DNA of 64,000 nucleotides, taken from NCBI GenBank assembly GCA_029245955.1, contig JAQWOH010000040.1, positions 62,001 through 126,000 of the forward strand, given 5' to 3'. The notes beneath the pieces are model-generated. The model was not told the origin of the DNA. It did not search any database and saw only the letters and a list, made by a program, of their open reading frames with translations. Positions 18,354-28,908 of the stretch are shown here, piece after piece; the first letter of the stretch is position 1; each line of letters begins with the position of its first letter. A program made the position numbers and the translations under genes. Source of the stretch: Fuerstiella sp. (GTDB lineage Bacteria; Planctomycetota; Planctomycetia; Planctomycetales; Planctomycetaceae).

Positions 18354-19118
18354 TCAGTCACGACCGCATAAGGAAGCTCTCAGATATTCTCGATTCAGAC
18401 GCGCGATATTGCTGACTGAAATCTCAGCGGGACAGGCCGCTTCGCACTCTGAGGTGTTGGTGCAGGAACCGAATCCTTCATCGTCCATCTGCGAGACCAT
18501 GCTGACCACTCGCTCAGACCGTTCCTGCTGCCCCTGCGGCAGGATGGCCAACTGAGAGACCTTTGCCGACACAAACAGCATGGCCGAAGCATTTTTGCAG
18601 GCAGCAACACAGGCACCGCAACCGATACAGGCAGCAGCATCCATAGCGACTTCCTGCTGGCTTCCGGCGACCGGAATGGCATTCCCGTCCGGAGCATTTC
18701 CGGTGTTAACAGATACGTAACCGCCCGAGGAGATAATTCGGTCAAACGCCGAACGGTCCACGACCAGGTCCTTCACAATGGGAAACGCGGTCGCTCTCCA
18801 CGGTTCAATCGTGACCGTGTCACCGTCATTGAACCGACGCATGTGCAACTGGCATGTGGTCGTGGCAGTGTCCGGCCCGTGGGCCTGTCCGTTAATCATC
18901 AGGCTGCAGGTGCCGCAGATTCCTTCACGACAGTCGTGATCGAAGGCAACGGATTCCTGCCCCGATTCGATCAGTTGCTCATTCAGAACGTCCAGCATTT
19001 CCAAAAACGACATATGTGTGCTGACACCGTTCAGCTGGTAGTTGTCGAATTGGCCCGGGGAATCCGGACCGCTCTGCCGCCACACACGCAGTGTCAGATT
19101 AATTAGCTCGCTGCTCAT
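18354..19118 (-). CDS. sdhB: Succinate dehydrogenase iron-sulfur subunit
   Basis: The 254-residue protein contains the plant-type [2Fe-2S] motif (CREGICGTC, then Cys after MINGQ...TTC) in its N-terminal half and two ferredoxin-type clusters, [11 protein letters not shown] and [12 protein letters not shown], in its C-terminal half. It passes electrons from the flavoprotein to the membrane cytochrome b subunit. Its ATG overlaps the TAA of sdhA by one base, so translation is coupled. The gene order C-A-B and the cytochrome b558-like membrane subunit indicate the single-subunit-anchor type found in Bacteroidetes and Bacillus. Confidence 0.97.
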   Translation of the reverse strand: MSSELINLTLRVWRQSGPDSPGQFDNYQLNGVSTHMSFLEMLDVLNEQLIESGQESVAFDHDCREGICGTCSLMINGQAHGPDTATTTCQLHMRRFNDGDTVTIEPWRATAFPIVKDLVVDRSAFDRIISSGGYVSVNTGNAPDGNAIPVAGSQQEVAMDAAACIGCGACVAACKNASAMLFVSAKVSQLAILPQGQQERSERVVSMVSQMDDEGFGSCTNTSECEAACPAEISVSNIARLNREYLRASLCGRD

Positions 19119-21049
19119 TATTTGTAGCTCCTCGTTGCAGGAGGGACGTTATCGAAACTCAGCGGTTCTTTGTGAAGTGTCGATTCTTCACCAACGCCGT
19201 GGTATTCCCACGCAGCAACATAATTGAATGCCTCGTCATTACGTTTGGCTTCACCCTCGTCAGTCTGATGTTCTTCACGAAAGTGACCACCACACGATTC
19301 CTCACGATGCAGCGCGTCTTTGGCCAGCAACTCCCCGAATTCCAGGAAGTCTGCCACTCGACCTGCTTTCTCCAGACTCTGATTAAAAGACTCACCGTTG
19401 CCGAGCACGCGAACGTTTTTCCAGAACTGTTCACGAAGCTCCTGAATCTGTCCCACAGCCGATTCCAATCCGGCTTTGTCCCTGGCCATGCCGCAGTTGT
19501 CCCACATGATCTGGCCGAGATTCCGATGGAAGCTGTCCACCGTCCGCGTCCCCTGAACGGACAGCAGCTGATCAATGCGACCTTTCGCAGATTGCAGCGC
19601 TGCGACACAAGCGGGGTGATCTTCCGGCACGGTCGGCAGCTGAGATGTCGCCAGATGGTCACCAATCGTGTACGGAAGAACAAAATAGCCGTCTGACAGT
19701 CCCTGCATCAATGCACTGGCCCCCAGACGGTTAGCACCGTGATCAGAGAAGTTGGCTTCGCCCAGAACGAACAGACCAGGCAGGTTACTCATCAAATGGT
19801 AATCAACCCACAGTCCCCCCATGGTGTAGTGAACGGCCGGAAAGATTCTCATCGGAACCTTGTACGGGTCTTCGGCCGTGATCTTGTGATACATGTGGAA
19901 CAGGTTGCCATACTTTTTGCGGATCGCATCTTCGCCGTCTCGTTTGATGGCATCGCGAAAATCCAGATACACAGCCAGATTCGTGTCACCGACACCAAAC
20001 CCGGCATCGCAGCGTTCCTTGGCCGCTCGCGAGGCGACATCGCGAGGCACAAGATTTCCGAACGACGGATAGCGGCGCTCCAGATAGTAGTCGCGGTCCT
20101 CATCGGGTATCTCCGCAGGCGTCCGTGAATCGCCCGCGTTCTTCGGCACCCACACCCGACCGTCATTCCGCAGACTCTCACTCATCAGAGTCAACTTGGA
20201 CTGATAGTCGCCGCTGACCGGAATACATGTTGGATGAATCTGCGTATAACAGGGGTTGGCAAAATAGGCGCCTTGTTTGTGGCACCGCCAGGCGGCGGTA
20301 ACATTGCAGCCTTTAGCATTGGTTGAAAGATAATAAACATTGCCGTAACCGCCGGTACACATAACAACAGCGTCAGCCGTGTGTGTCTCCAGCTGTCCCG
20401 TGACCAGGTTACGAACGATGATACCGCGTGCAACACCTTCCACGACAATCAGCTCAAGCATTTCGCGGCGGGCATACATCTGCACCTTACCAAGCTGCAC
20501 CTGACGCATCATGGCCTGATAGGCCCCCAGCAGCAGCTGTTGTCCGGTCTGTCCACGTGAGTAAAAGGTTCGCGAAACCTGAGCACCGCCGAAAGATCGA
20601 TTGGCAAGTGTCCCTCCGTATTCACGTGCAAAAGGAACCCCCTGAGCAACACACTGGTCAATAATAGTGTTGCTGACCTGAGCCAGTCGATACACGTTAG
20701 CTTCGCGTGCTCGGTAGTCGCCACCTTTGACCGTGTCGTAGAACAGTCGCCAGATGCTGTCGCCGTCGTTCGGGTAATTCTTCGCCGCGTTGATGCCGCC
20801 CTGAGCCGCAATGCTGTGAGCTCGGCGCGGGCTGTCCTGAAAACAGAAAGATTTGACTTCGTACCCCAGTTCAGCCAGTGAAGCCGCGGCTGAGCCGCCT
20901 GCCAGACCAGTACCCACGACGATGACACTGAACTTGCGTTTGTTGGCCGGATTGACCAGCTTCATATTGAAACGGTGCTTATCCCAGATCTGGTCCACAG
21001 GACCTTCGGGCACTCGCGAATTCAAAGTTTCACTTGCAACGCGAACCAT
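19118..21049 (-). CDS. sdhA: Succinate dehydrogenase flavoprotein subunit
   Basis: The 643-residue protein has the FAD-binding motif [11 protein letters not shown] (~46-56), the [11 protein letters not shown] segment where the histidine covalently holds FAD, the catalytic-region Arg/His segments ([11 protein letters not shown]), and [13 protein letters not shown] near the C-terminal half. It oxidises succinate to fumarate in the citric acid cycle at the inner membrane. The N-terminal ~35 residues precede the FAD fold, and the ATG at 21049 is the only reasonable start. sdhC lies 80 bases upstream and sdhB overlaps downstream by one base. Confidence 0.97.
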   Translation of the reverse strand: MVRVASETLNSRVPEGPVDQIWDKHRFNMKLVNPANKRKFSVIVVGTGLAGGSAAASLAELGYEVKSFCFQDSPRRAHSIAAQGGINAAKNYPNDGDSIWRLFYDTVKGGDYRAREANVYRLAQVSNTIIDQCVAQGVPFAREYGGTLANRSFGGAQVSRTFYSRGQTGQQLLLGAYQAMMRQVQLGKVQMYARREMLELIVVEGVARGIIVRNLVTGQLETHTADAVVMCTGGYGNVYYLSTNAKGCNVTAAWRCHKQGAYFANPCYTQIHPTCIPVSGDYQSKLTLMSESLRNDGRVWVPKNAGDSRTPAEIPDEDRDYYLERRYPSFGNLVPRDVASRAAKERCDAGFGVGDTNLAVYLDFRDAIKRDGEDAIRKKYGNLFHMYHKITAEDPYKVPMRIFPAVHYTMGGLWVDYHLMSNLPGLFVLGEANFSDHGANRLGASALMQGLSDGYFVLPYTIGDHLATSQLPTVPEDHPACVAALQSAKGRIDQLLSVQGTRTVDSFHRNLGQIMWDNCGMARDKAGLESAVGQIQELREQFWKNVRVLGNGESFNQSLEKAGRVADFLEFGELLAKDALHREESCGGHFREEHQTDEGEAKRNDEAFNYVAAWEYHGVGEESTLHKEPLSFDNVPPATRSYK

Positions 21050-21128
21050 CAGAGAACCTCAGGTGATGTCTTGTTGTTCCGGATCAGTAGTCGGACCTGC
21101 ACGAATCAATCGAAGCGTTTGCAGAAAA

Positions 21129-21863
21129 TCAGCTGCTCAGGACGACCCAGCCGAGTACACAGATGAACCCCAGAGCAATGGCCCAGGCAAACAGCATACT
21201 GCCGATTTCTATCAGCTTGTTCCATTTCGAGTGAGAAACTCCCAGCGACTGTAAAGCACTGCGGACACCGTGTGAAAGATGAATGCCCAGCAGGATCAAC
21301 GCGACACCATAGGCCGCAAAGCTGACTGGACTGGACAGCACCGTATTCACCGTCGCATATGCACCGCCGTCCGTTGGATAGACCAGATCAGGTCGCATCT
21401 TAAACTTCAGGTCCACAAGGTGCAGAACCAAAAAGGCCCCGATACCCAGTCCCGTCAGCAGCATCCAGTTGGAAGCTCCACCGCCGGGAAGTGCAAAGAC
21501 TCCCTGTTTGGATTCCTTCTCATCGTACTGTCTGGACCGAGCACGACGACTCATCGCCGTCGTTGACACCGCCAGTCCCAAGTGAGCAAGGAAAGTGGCC
21601 AGGAGACCAACTTCTGCAGCTTTCAGCAGTACTCCCATGCTGTGCAGGTTCTCGGCATAAGTGTTAAACGCTTCCTCTCCGGCGAACAACAACAGGTTAC
21701 CACTGAGATGAGTAGCCAGAAACCCGCACAGAGCCAGACCGGTCAGTGCCATCAGCACTTTCTGGCCCACGGACGTGCAACAGATCCGGATCATGGGGCC
21801 CAGTCCCGGAACCTTCGCGAGAAGCTCAGCGGGGATACAGAAAATTCGGCATAGTGCGTCCAA
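21129..21863 (-). CDS. sdhC: Succinate dehydrogenase cytochrome b558-type membrane anchor
   Basis: The protein (244 residues) has five hydrophobic segments with conserved histidines in or near them (THLSGN, HLGLA, HLVDLKF, HLSHGV), as expected for the di-heme cytochrome b558 subunit that anchors SdhAB and reduces quinone. A polar loop with Arg/Lys sits near residues 100-120. It is the first gene of sdhCAB. Its start lies 136 bases downstream of the MFS gene's stop on the same strand, so an sdh promoter in that gap is likely. Confidence 0.93.
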   Translation of the reverse strand: MDALCRIFCIPAELLAKVPGLGPMIRICCTSVGQKVLMALTGLALCGFLATHLSGNLLLFAGEEAFNTYAENLHSMGVLLKAAEVGLLATFLAHLGLAVSTTAMSRRARSRQYDEKESKQGVFALPGGGASNWMLLTGLGIGAFLVLHLVDLKFKMRPDLVYPTDGGAYATVNTVLSSPVSFAAYGVALILLGIHLSHGVRSALQSLGVSHSKWNKLIEIGSMLFAWAIALGFICVLGWVVLSS

Positions 21864-21998
21864 AGCCCCGCTCCTTCAAGCGTGGGATCAACAAACAGGC
21901 AAATCGAACGGCCGGTGATTATAGGATGCGTCCCTGGAACTTCAACGGACCTCAGTCCGCGATCGAACTGAAACAAGCCAACGTCTTCCTGAGACGTA

Positions 21999-23384
21999 CT
22001 ATGCAGAAACTTCGGCCGTATGAGCAACCTGCGTCTCGCTGTCGACATGGTGCCTCTTCACCAGAAACCAGATCGTAGCGACGATCAATGGCATGGCTCC
22101 GGCCACAAAAAACATCTGTCGGAATCCAACTCCATCAAAGGTCGGCAGGTCGATGATCATACCGAGCAAGGGCGCTGAGAACCCGACTCCCAGATCCAGA
22201 CAGCCCAGTGTCAGATTAGTACCGCTGCCACGATAACGAGCCGGAAAGGTGCCGGAACCGAGCGAGACGATTGAAGGGAACAGCAGCGCGTGACCAAAAC
22301 CACACAACGATGCAGAAAACAACAGGTGCCACGATTCAGTCACGGGAATCAACGCCCACAGGCCAAACCCCTGGAAAATCAGACCGCAGAAAATGAGTCG
22401 ATATCGGCCGACGCGCTGACTGAGCGCTGCGGTACGCAGCCGAAAAGCGAAGGCCATGATCGCGTAGGCCGTCCAATAGGTCGCGATGCCGCCAAAGTCT
22501 GCGTGCCGGGTGAATCGCACCAGATACAGCGAGGGCACGGTAAATACGATCCCCATTGCCACGGCGACCAGCATGACCCACCCAGGCCAGTAATCACGCG
22601 TCAACCGGATCAGTGACGGCCGCGTCGGATGCTTTTCCGGTCGGGACAGTCCTCGAGTCGCCTGGATCAGGAAAACGATATAGGCGGCAATCAGCACAAC
22701 GGTTGCCTGAAAGACGCGAGGAAAGAAATCATCGGCGTTATCGTTGCACAGCGAACGCAATACGTCAGACAGCTGTGGCCCGAGGATCATTCCAATGAAT
22801 CCACTGCTGCCGAACAGAGCGATGAACTCCGTGCGGCGGCGTTCGGTCACGCAGGACTGAATATGGAAGGTCCCGCATGTGAACATTCCTGCAAGGCCCA
22901 CGGCGAACAGAATTCGTCCGGCATACAGCATTGGTGAAAGCTGCGTCAACGAGGCAAAGATCGCCAGTCCGAAGAAGTTCAGAGCACTCATGAACAGCCA
23001 GACTCGACGCACTCCGAATCGGTCGATCGACTGGCCGAGAAAGATACGGACAGTGATCGCCGCAATTACACCGTACTGAATCACGCGTCCTGGTAGTTCC
23101 TCGTGGTACTGAGTCGCGCCGGAACCGTGAGCCGCCAGCCACGCAACCCAGTCGGCAAAGATAAATGTCGCGGCGTTCGCCGTTACGACCGTCAGATTAG
23201 CCAGGTACGAGAAGATAAAAACCGGATCACTTGTCCGTTCAAGCGTGCCGACGCTCTTGCGGGCTGGTGCTGCGACTTCGGCAGACGCTGCCGGAACAAC
23301 ACTGTCCACTTCCTGCGGATCGCGAAACGGAGCAGTGACACTGTCTGCCGGTGGCGTATTTTCGATCTGTGAATCAGCCACCAA
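21999..23384 (-). CDS. MFS transporter
   Basis: The 461-residue protein has about 12 membrane helices and the MFS loop motif after helix 2 ([13 protein letters not shown], a G-x-x-x-D-R-x-G-x-R/K-R variant). The first ~45 residues are polar, Ala/Pro/Glu-rich and precede helix 1. The substrate is unknown. Its start overlaps the end of the ABC-2 permease gene by 11 bases, so it is translated from the same message as the ATPase and permease, an uncommon association. Confidence 0.88.
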   Translation of the reverse strand: MVADSQIENTPPADSVTAPFRDPQEVDSVVPAASAEVAAPARKSVGTLERTSDPVFIFSYLANLTVVTANAATFIFADWVAWLAAHGSGATQYHEELPGRVIQYGVIAAITVRIFLGQSIDRFGVRRVWLFMSALNFFGLAIFASLTQLSPMLYAGRILFAVGLAGMFTCGTFHIQSCVTERRRTEFIALFGSSGFIGMILGPQLSDVLRSLCNDNADDFFPRVFQATVVLIAAYIVFLIQATRGLSRPEKHPTRPSLIRLTRDYWPGWVMLVAVAMGIVFTVPSLYLVRFTRHADFGGIATYWTAYAIMAFAFRLRTAALSQRVGRYRLIFCGLIFQGFGLWALIPVTESWHLLFSASLCGFGHALLFPSIVSLGSGTFPARYRGSGTNLTLGCLDLGVGFSAPLLGMIIDLPTFDGVGFRQMFFVAGAMPLIVATIWFLVKRHHVDSETQVAHTAEVSA

Positions 23385-24237
23385 ACGCTCCGTACCTGCG
23401 GACGCCGTAGCGGAAAGCCACCCGATTGGCAGCCAGCAGAACCACGATCCAGCTGGCCTGAATCGATAACTCGACGACCAGCGTCTCCGGAGGAATCCTG
23501 CCCAGAAGAATCGCCGCCGGGAAATAGGCGAGATACTTGAACGGAAGATAATTAACCCACGGGATCCATTCCGAGATCCATTCCAGCGGGATCATGTGTC
23601 CGGACAGAAAGTAGTTCATCATCATATAGACGAAAATCAGCGAACTGACTTCCAGAAACCAGAACGAAATAAGTCCAATTAAGGATTCAATCAGAAATCC
23701 GATCAGAAACGCCATCAGCAGGGAACAAGTCCAGGCCAACGTCACCTGGGGGGCCGGCCAGCCCGGCAGATAATCCCGACACAGCCAGAACACAAGACAA
23801 AACGGTCCGATGGCCACGGCGTAGTACACAAGTTTGTGAGCGATCCGATGCCAGAACAGATAGTCCAGCATGTCCACGGGCTGAATCAGATATTTGCGGA
23901 CGGAACCATCCCGCACAGACAAAGCAATTCCGTTGGCCAGTCCTGGCATACTTGAGAACGCTCGGGCCACCATAACCAGCAGATAATACGCGACCATGTT
24001 GGCATAGCTGTAACCGTTCAGCACGCGATCCGTGTCACCGTCGATGCTGGCATTGTCGAAGATGGCATTCCACAGAAAAATCTGAGTAACGATAGGCAGA
24101 AAGCGGACCAGAGTGGCGAACGCAAAATCGCCTCGATAGACCAGTCGTTCCTCCATAGCTGTCTTCAGTATCAGCCATTTTACTCGAGCTGATGCGACGA
24201 TGTTCTCTTTCAGGGAATACGAAGTGGAGGTCGACAT
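23374..24237 (-). CDS. ABC-2 family transporter permease
   Basis: The 287-residue protein has six hydrophobic segments and the character of the ABC-2 family permeases usually encoded behind DrrA-like ATPases (a helix with [10 protein letters not shown] after helix 2-3, and MIPLEWI in the loop before the last helices). It forms the membrane pore with the ATPase encoded nine bases upstream. Related systems normally carry two such permease genes; only one is present here, followed by an overlapping MFS gene. The substrate is not evident. Confidence 0.85.
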   Translation of the reverse strand: MSTSTSYSLKENIVASARVKWLILKTAMEERLVYRGDFAFATLVRFLPIVTQIFLWNAIFDNASIDGDTDRVLNGYSYANMVAYYLLVMVARAFSSMPGLANGIALSVRDGSVRKYLIQPVDMLDYLFWHRIAHKLVYYAVAIGPFCLVFWLCRDYLPGWPAPQVTLAWTCSLLMAFLIGFLIESLIGLISFWFLEVSSLIFVYMMMNYFLSGHMIPLEWISEWIPWVNYLPFKYLAYFPAAILLGRIPPETLVVELSIQASWIVVLLAANRVAFRYGVRRYGAFGG

Positions 24238-24246
24238 CTGTGAATT

Positions 24247-25263
24247 CTACCCCCCCTCTGTACTGAATAATTCCGCAATGACGTCTTCCAGCGGGCGTTC
24301 AGAAACGCTGATGTCTTCGATGCTGTATTCGGCCAGAATCTGAGACAGCACGGCTGAAACCTTTTGTTTTTCCACCTGCAGCCGCAGCATCGGAGGGCGG
24401 TCTTCCAGCACGACACCATATCGATCGATTCCGTTCGGTGTGCTGTCGCTGGCAAAGTGAAGTTCAACAATCTTGTGCTGGCTGAAACGATCCACAATTT
24501 CGGCCAGAGCTCCGTCGTGAATAACGGCCCCCTTGTTGATCACGATCGCCCGATCACACAACGCTTCAACGTCTTTCATGTAATGGCTGGTCAGGATCAC
24601 CGTGATCCCCTGTTCCTTCTGATACTTAAGAAGGAATTGCTGAACTTTTCTCTGGCTGACCACGTCGAGACCGATTGTCGGCTCATCCAGAAACAACACG
24701 TCCGGACGATGGAGCAGGGCGGCGATCAGCTCCATGCGCATGCGTTCGCCCAGCGACAATTCGCGGACGGGCTGGCTCATCAGCTCTGTGACGTCCAGCA
24801 GTTCTGTCAGTTCCTGCAGCCTCGAATTATAATCCTGCGTGCTGACGCGATAGATTTCCTTGTGCAGGCGGAACGATTCCTGAGCCGGCAGGTCCCACCA
24901 CAGCTGTTCCTTCTGTCCAGTCACCAGTGAAAACCGGCGACGATAAGCGTCTTCTCGCTTCCACGGGACATGTCCCAGGACAGTCGCCGTGCCGGATGTC
25001 GGAACAATCAGACCGGACAACAGTTTCAGCGTCGTCGTCTTACCGGCCCCATTGGGTCCGAGAAACGCCAGCATTTCGCCTTCTTCAATGGTGAAACTGA
25101 CATCGTTGACCGCCTGAACCTGGCGATATTCACGGCGAAACAGTCCGCGCAGGGAAGCCAGCAGTCCTTCGCGTTTGCGGTATACTTGGTAGGTGCGGCC
25201 CAGATTCTCGACGACAATTGCTGGCATCGCGGTGATCGTAGTGGAGTCTGAGGTGATCACCAA
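24247..25263 (-). CDS. ABC transporter ATP-binding protein (DrrA-like)
   Basis: All nucleotide-binding motifs are intact: Walker [11 protein letters not shown]-loop VTGQKEQ, signature LSLGERM, Walker B VLFLDEP followed by TIGLD, and the switch His in TSHYM. The C-terminal ~100 residues form the extra domain found in drug/polysaccharide exporter ATPases of this class. The N-terminal residues before [10 protein letters not shown] are probably part of the protein, though the ATG 12 codons in is an alternative. The gene precedes the permease by nine bases and begins the operon ATPase-permease-MFS. Confidence 0.94.
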   Translation of the reverse strand: MVITSDSTTITAMPAIVVENLGRTYQVYRKREGLLASLRGLFRREYRQVQAVNDVSFTIEEGEMLAFLGPNGAGKTTTLKLLSGLIVPTSGTATVLGHVPWKREDAYRRRFSLVTGQKEQLWWDLPAQESFRLHKEIYRVSTQDYNSRLQELTELLDVTELMSQPVRELSLGERMRMELIAALLHRPDVLFLDEPTIGLDVVSQRKVQQFLLKYQKEQGITVILTSHYMKDVEALCDRAIVINKGAVIHDGALAEIVDRFSQHKIVELHFASDSTPNGIDRYGVVLEDRPPMLRLQVEKQKVSAVLSQILAEYSIEDISVSERPLEDVIAELFSTEGG

Positions 25264-25376
25264 TTGGCTAAGTGAAAAGAAGGCCGCCTTTTCTCTAAAT
25301 GTGAGCTTCCGGCACCGTACGCACTCAGCCGCAGCGACCGACGGGAACCAGAACAGGCCAAAGTCGGATGCCGCCG

Positions 25377-26675
25377 CTAAGGTCGTTCCGTCAACACAGT
25401 TCGCAGCACAGCAACCGGTTTTTCTGAAGCTGTTACGGCAGAGTCAACGAACGTCTGCAGATTCTCCTTAGCCCTGTTCTGGGCCACTTCCACGGCCGCC
25501 CCGACAGAAATTGCCTTTGTCAGATCGCCCGCTCCGGCCCCCAATCCGCCAAACAACTGTGTAATCTGTTTGACTCGGGGATCATTTGCTATGACCTGCT
25601 GCTGATCAGCAGAAATGTCCTGATGCGTTGCTGCGCCCGTCACGCGGCCGGCGAATCCCCATTCCGCCTTCTTTCCATCCCGGTGATACAGGTCAATCGT
25701 CACCAGGGCGCTGCCGGTGGTCGCATTCAGCTTCATCTGACTGACTTCCACCACACCAGCCTGTTGACCAGTGGCAATTGTGACAGCGGGCGGGGGCAGC
25801 GGCTGTCCGGGAGCCGGGACGTTTGTCACTGACTTTAGATTATCAGCGGAGGCCCCAGCGGTTTCGTTCAGGAGTTCGCTGAGTTGCGACCGCACCTGCC
25901 CGGCCAGAAGCTCCAGTGCCAGTGTTTCCGGATTGGCGTTGGCATCATCTTCCGAAATGAACCGGCCCGCCTGAAGAATCAAACGACACGTCCTGCCAAA
26001 AATGCGGTCTGTCTGCAGCAGCAGGCGGCGGAACCTGTGGTCGACATCATCGGTCGTGTCCGGGGGCAGCGATCGTACCAATTCCGCCGCAGGAATCTGA
26101 CGCACAGCAGCACGAACATCAGCCTGCTTCAACGTCTCCACGTCGGTGATGCCGTTCAGAATTCCGACCCCCGCAAGCTCACGAATCACGGGCTTCTGCA
26201 ACAGCTTCCGTCGCACCAGTTTTTCAGAAATCTCAATGACGATAACGTCAGGCGTCGGTTCGCCCGCTTCGTCGAGTTCCAGAATCTGCAGTCGCTCCTT
26301 CAGGAATCCCATACGTTCGATCTCGCCAGTTCCCGCCGCTGCAAGTGACCTGATATGGGCCGTCAGAAGTGGGATGATCGGATCCTGCGCGACGCTGCCT
26401 TCTTGTGCCACAGCGACGAACCGAGCATACAATTCCGGAACATTCTGCTTCAGCCACGTGCCCCTTGTCAGAATTGACACGGTCCCGTCCTTTTCGGCCG
26501 GCAGCAGCGCACCCAGCAGGCGAGCACCGTCCTGCAGAATCAACACGTCAACCGCGCGCTGACGTATCGGGACTTCAGCGTAAGTCGGGAGGCTGTCCAC
26601 GGCGCAGATGAGCAGCGCCATCACGAACCACCGATTCCGTGCTGAAGTCGTTTCTTGGCAGCTGCAGTCGGTCAT
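25377..26675 (-). CDS. Exported protein of unknown function
   Basis: From the ATG at 26675 the protein has 432 residues with a hydrophobic signal ([18 protein letters not shown]) beginning about 15 residues in. The mature part is mixed helical and beta, with a Pro/Ala-rich linker near residue 285 ([10 protein letters not shown]) and an Ala/Gly-rich C-terminal third. I do not recognise the family. The frame remains open to 26840 and includes an ATG at 26810 preceded by an excellent AAAGGAG site, but that start would bury the signal peptide 60 residues inside the protein. No obvious partner: the ABC operon begins downstream after 113 bases. Confidence 0.72.
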   Translation of the reverse strand: MTDCSCQETTSARNRWFVMALLICAVDSLPTYAEVPIRQRAVDVLILQDGARLLGALLPAEKDGTVSILTRGTWLKQNVPELYARFVAVAQEGSVAQDPIIPLLTAHIRSLAAAGTGEIERMGFLKERLQILELDEAGEPTPDVIVIEISEKLVRRKLLQKPVIRELAGVGILNGITDVETLKQADVRAAVRQIPAAELVRSLPPDTTDDVDHRFRRLLLQTDRIFGRTCRLILQAGRFISEDDANANPETLALELLAGQVRSQLSELLNETAGASADNLKSVTNVPAPGQPLPPPAVTIATGQQAGVVEVSQMKLNATTGSALVTIDLYHRDGKKAEWGFAGRVTGAATHQDISADQQQVIANDPRVKQITQLFGGLGAGAGDLTKAISVGAAVEVAQNRAKENLQTFVDSAVTASEKPVAVLRTVLTERP

Positions 26676-26760
26676 CAGCCTCACGCGATCATTATTGAGT
26701 TGAACCGGGGAAACGGAGTCCGTGCCCGTAAACCTGCCCACTGTCAGCAGTTTCACGCAA

Positions 26761-26980
26761 TTAATTGTTTGCAGGGTTGAACAATTTGTAACGTTGCGGG
26801 TTAACAACATAAACGTCTCCTTTATACAACACTTCGTCATAAAACGACTTGGCCCTGAATTTACTGGGTTTTTGCGTCCGGCGCGACAATTGCTTTGTGC
26901 TCATGCGGAAAGGGGCTCCGGCCATAGGGGGTAACTTCATAAACGCATAAAGGCTGAACCTCTCCGTTTCTTCTTTCCAT
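26761..26980 (-). pseudogene. Small hypothetical gene split by a homopolymer frameshift
   Basis: Starting at ATG 26978-26980 one frame reads MERRNGEVQPLCVYEVTPYG...HKAIVAPDAK, then hits a stop just after a run of five A (T run at 26869-26873 on the plus strand). Shifting by one base at that run continues with PSKFRAKSFYDEVLYKGDVY...RYKLFNPANN to a stop at 26761. Both halves look like genuine protein, whereas the continuation of either frame alone does not. If one A were removed, a single protein of about 72 residues would result. It could be a recent inactivation, a sequencing error in a homopolymer or, less likely, programmed frameshifting. No function recognised. Confidence 0.5.
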
Positions 26981-27094
26981 AACACAGCCTTGCACGCTCA
27001 CTTGCGGCCTCGGCGAACGCCTATCCGCCTGCGCAATCCATTTGCTCAGGACCACATATCATCGACAACTGCTCCAGTCATCAGGAACCGGCTC

Positions 27095-27538
27095 ATGAGA
27101 TCGCCGTTGAGCTCACAGGAACATCCGCCAGTATGGCTTAATGGCCTGATTGACCAGGTCACGTGTGCCATTGTCGATCACGACAGCCATGCGCCGATTG
27201 GCTGTCATTTCTATCGAAATCCCCACACTTCAGAATGGGAAATCTCTGCATATGTCTCGTCCACAGAGGTTGTCGGAGGTCCGATGGATGGCAAGGAAGT
27301 GAACCCGCCGGTGCAACTGGACATCAGTTTTGTCATTGACCTGTTCGATGGCATTCCGACGGTTCACTGGCAGTCCGATCCAGTCGCGTCCGATGACGAA
27401 CTCGCCCAGCACATTTCGTTTTTGGGCGACATCGGTGGGCGTTGTGTGTGGCTCAGGATTCTGCGAGGTGCGCCCGAGGGAACCGGCCCCGGTCGCCTGG
27501 TCCACGCCGGCAGCGGCAGGATTGAGAATCTCTGGTAG
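27095..27538 (+). CDS. Hypothetical protein, soluble
   Basis: From ATG 27095 the protein has 147 residues, is acidic and soluble, and begins MRSPLSSQEHPPVWLNGLID. It contains GPMDGKEV and a central strand-rich region (DISFVIDLFDGIPTVHW). I do not recognise the family. The frame is open upstream to 26990, but that stretch is Arg/Pro-rich and overlaps the start of the frameshifted gene on the other strand. It is convergent with mutM, about 68 bases away. Confidence 0.65.
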   Translation: MRSPLSSQEHPPVWLNGLIDQVTCAIVDHDSHAPIGCHFYRNPHTSEWEISAYVSSTEVVGGPMDGKEVNPPVQLDISFVIDLFDGIPTVHWQSDPVASDDELAQHISFLGDIGGRCVWLRILRGAPEGTGPGRLVHAGSGRIENLW

Positions 27539-27606
27539 TGAATTCAGGGGCGGAACAACGCATCCTTCTGGTGCGATGAAAAGCCTCTTTCCGTCACGTT
27601 AAGTCG

Positions 27607-28443
27607 TTAGCGCTGGCATTTCGAACAATAGAACGTCGATCTCTGAGCCTGAACAATTCTCCGGACCACACCAGCGGCGCACCTTTGACACGGCTCGCCT
27701 TCCTTCTGATAGACCTGATGCTTGTTCTGGTAGCCGCCGTCTTTATTCAGCGCATTTCGGTAGGTCCCGTCTCCAAGCGTTGAGCCTTCATATTGAATCG
27801 CTTCCTTCAGGATTCGTTGAGTAGCGGCCTGAATTGCGGACAGTTGTTTATTTGTCAGGCGCTGAGATGATCGCTTTGGCGAGACACTCGCTTCGTGCAG
27901 AATCTCGCTGGCATACAGATTGCCAATGCCGGCGACAAGCTTCTGCTCCAGCATCGCCACTTTGATCGGACGGCTGGTCCGACTGAGTTGCTGCTTCCAG
28001 TCGTCAGTCGACATACGAAGCGCGTCCGGGCCCAGCACGTTTCGAACTTCTTCCATCCGGTCACTGTCCAGCAGACGCACAGTGCCCAGACCGCGTCGAT
28101 CCCAGAATTCGAACGAGCTGCATTTTCCCCGCTTGGGTGCCATATGCCAGCACAGGCGTCGGTGTTCGGGCGTTGGTGGCTCAGACACCAGCATCAGACC
28201 CGTCATGCGCGGTTCGATGACGATGAACTGTACGTCGGCCAATTCAACGACGACACGTTTTGCCAGCCTCCAAACGCCTGTAATCTTCTGGCCGGCAACC
28301 TGTTTACGGAATTTCCCGGGTGAAGGCGACACCTGAATGGGTCGACGAGTACAGGCACAGAACTCCAGTTCGATGATCGTCCGCCCGACGATTTCGGGCC
28401 TCAGTCCTCGCACCATGGTTTCAACTTCGGGCAATTCCGGCAT
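27607..28443 (-). CDS. mutM: Formamidopyrimidine-DNA glycosylase
   Basis: The protein starts PELPEVET (after Met), the invariant N-terminus whose Pro acts as nucleophile in the Fpg/Nei family, and ends with a four-cysteine zinc finger (CQRCAAG...CSKCQR). The helix-two-turn-helix segment (GIGNLYASEILHEA) is present. It excises oxidised purines such as 8-oxoguanine and cleaves the abasic site. Length (278 residues) is normal. The alternative, endonuclease VIII, is unlikely because the zinc finger and ELPEVE motif fit Fpg. It is a single gene. Confidence 0.95.
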   Translation of the reverse strand: MPELPEVETMVRGLRPEIVGRTIIELEFCACTRRPIQVSPSPGKFRKQVAGQKITGVWRLAKRVVVELADVQFIVIEPRMTGLMLVSEPPTPEHRRLCWHMAPKRGKCSSFEFWDRRGLGTVRLLDSDRMEEVRNVLGPDALRMSTDDWKQQLSRTSRPIKVAMLEQKLVAGIGNLYASEILHEASVSPKRSSQRLTNKQLSAIQAATQRILKEAIQYEGSTLGDGTYRNALNKDGGYQNKHQVYQKEGEPCQRCAAGVVRRIVQAQRSTFYCSKCQR

Positions 28444-28908
28444 TCGTGAACCTCAACTGATTGAACTTGTGAATTCGGAAGACGGCCGCGGCCACAGCAA
28501 CGGTGGTTCTGAATGTCTGGCCGCTCTGGTTCCGTCAGATGACGAAATCACACTTTCGGCAACGATCCGTTCGACCTGGCGGCTCGCAATCAAATCCGAT
28601 TACACTGCCGACGCCCACTCAGCTGAAGATCGACATCGCACGGTTACGGGAGCTGCCAGGACTAAACAGTCGTCTCTCTAACAGCGTAACCGGAATCACC
28701 GGGTTGACCAGCAGCGTCGAAAGATTCGCAGCATTCCAAACGACTTGTATGTCAGGGAATTGGCGGAATATTCTTGACGCCATCCGCCCGCACGACGATG
28801 CTAGACAACAGGTCGGTCTAACGCCGTACGGGTTTATGTACGCGCGGGTCCGTTTTGCATACCGCTTGTGGTCAAAAATTGGTTTCTCATCCACCAAAGG
28901 CGTCTCCC
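28444..28908. other. Intergenic region, no supported gene
   Basis: This spacer separates mutM (leftwards) from the DUF1598 gene (rightwards) and should contain promoters for both. Open frames crossing it (for example 28503 onward) give unconvincing translations. An A-rich AAAGG site sits about 10 bases before the downstream ATG. No repeat or strong hairpin was noticed. Confidence 0.4.

Noticed and set aside
26808-26823. Excellent Shine-Dalgarno AAAGGAG before an ATG at 26808-26810 on the minus strand, as the start of the exported-protein gene
   Set aside because: The start would place the signal peptide about 60 residues inside the protein, and the motif lies inside the frameshifted small gene; the internal ATG at 26675 fits export better.
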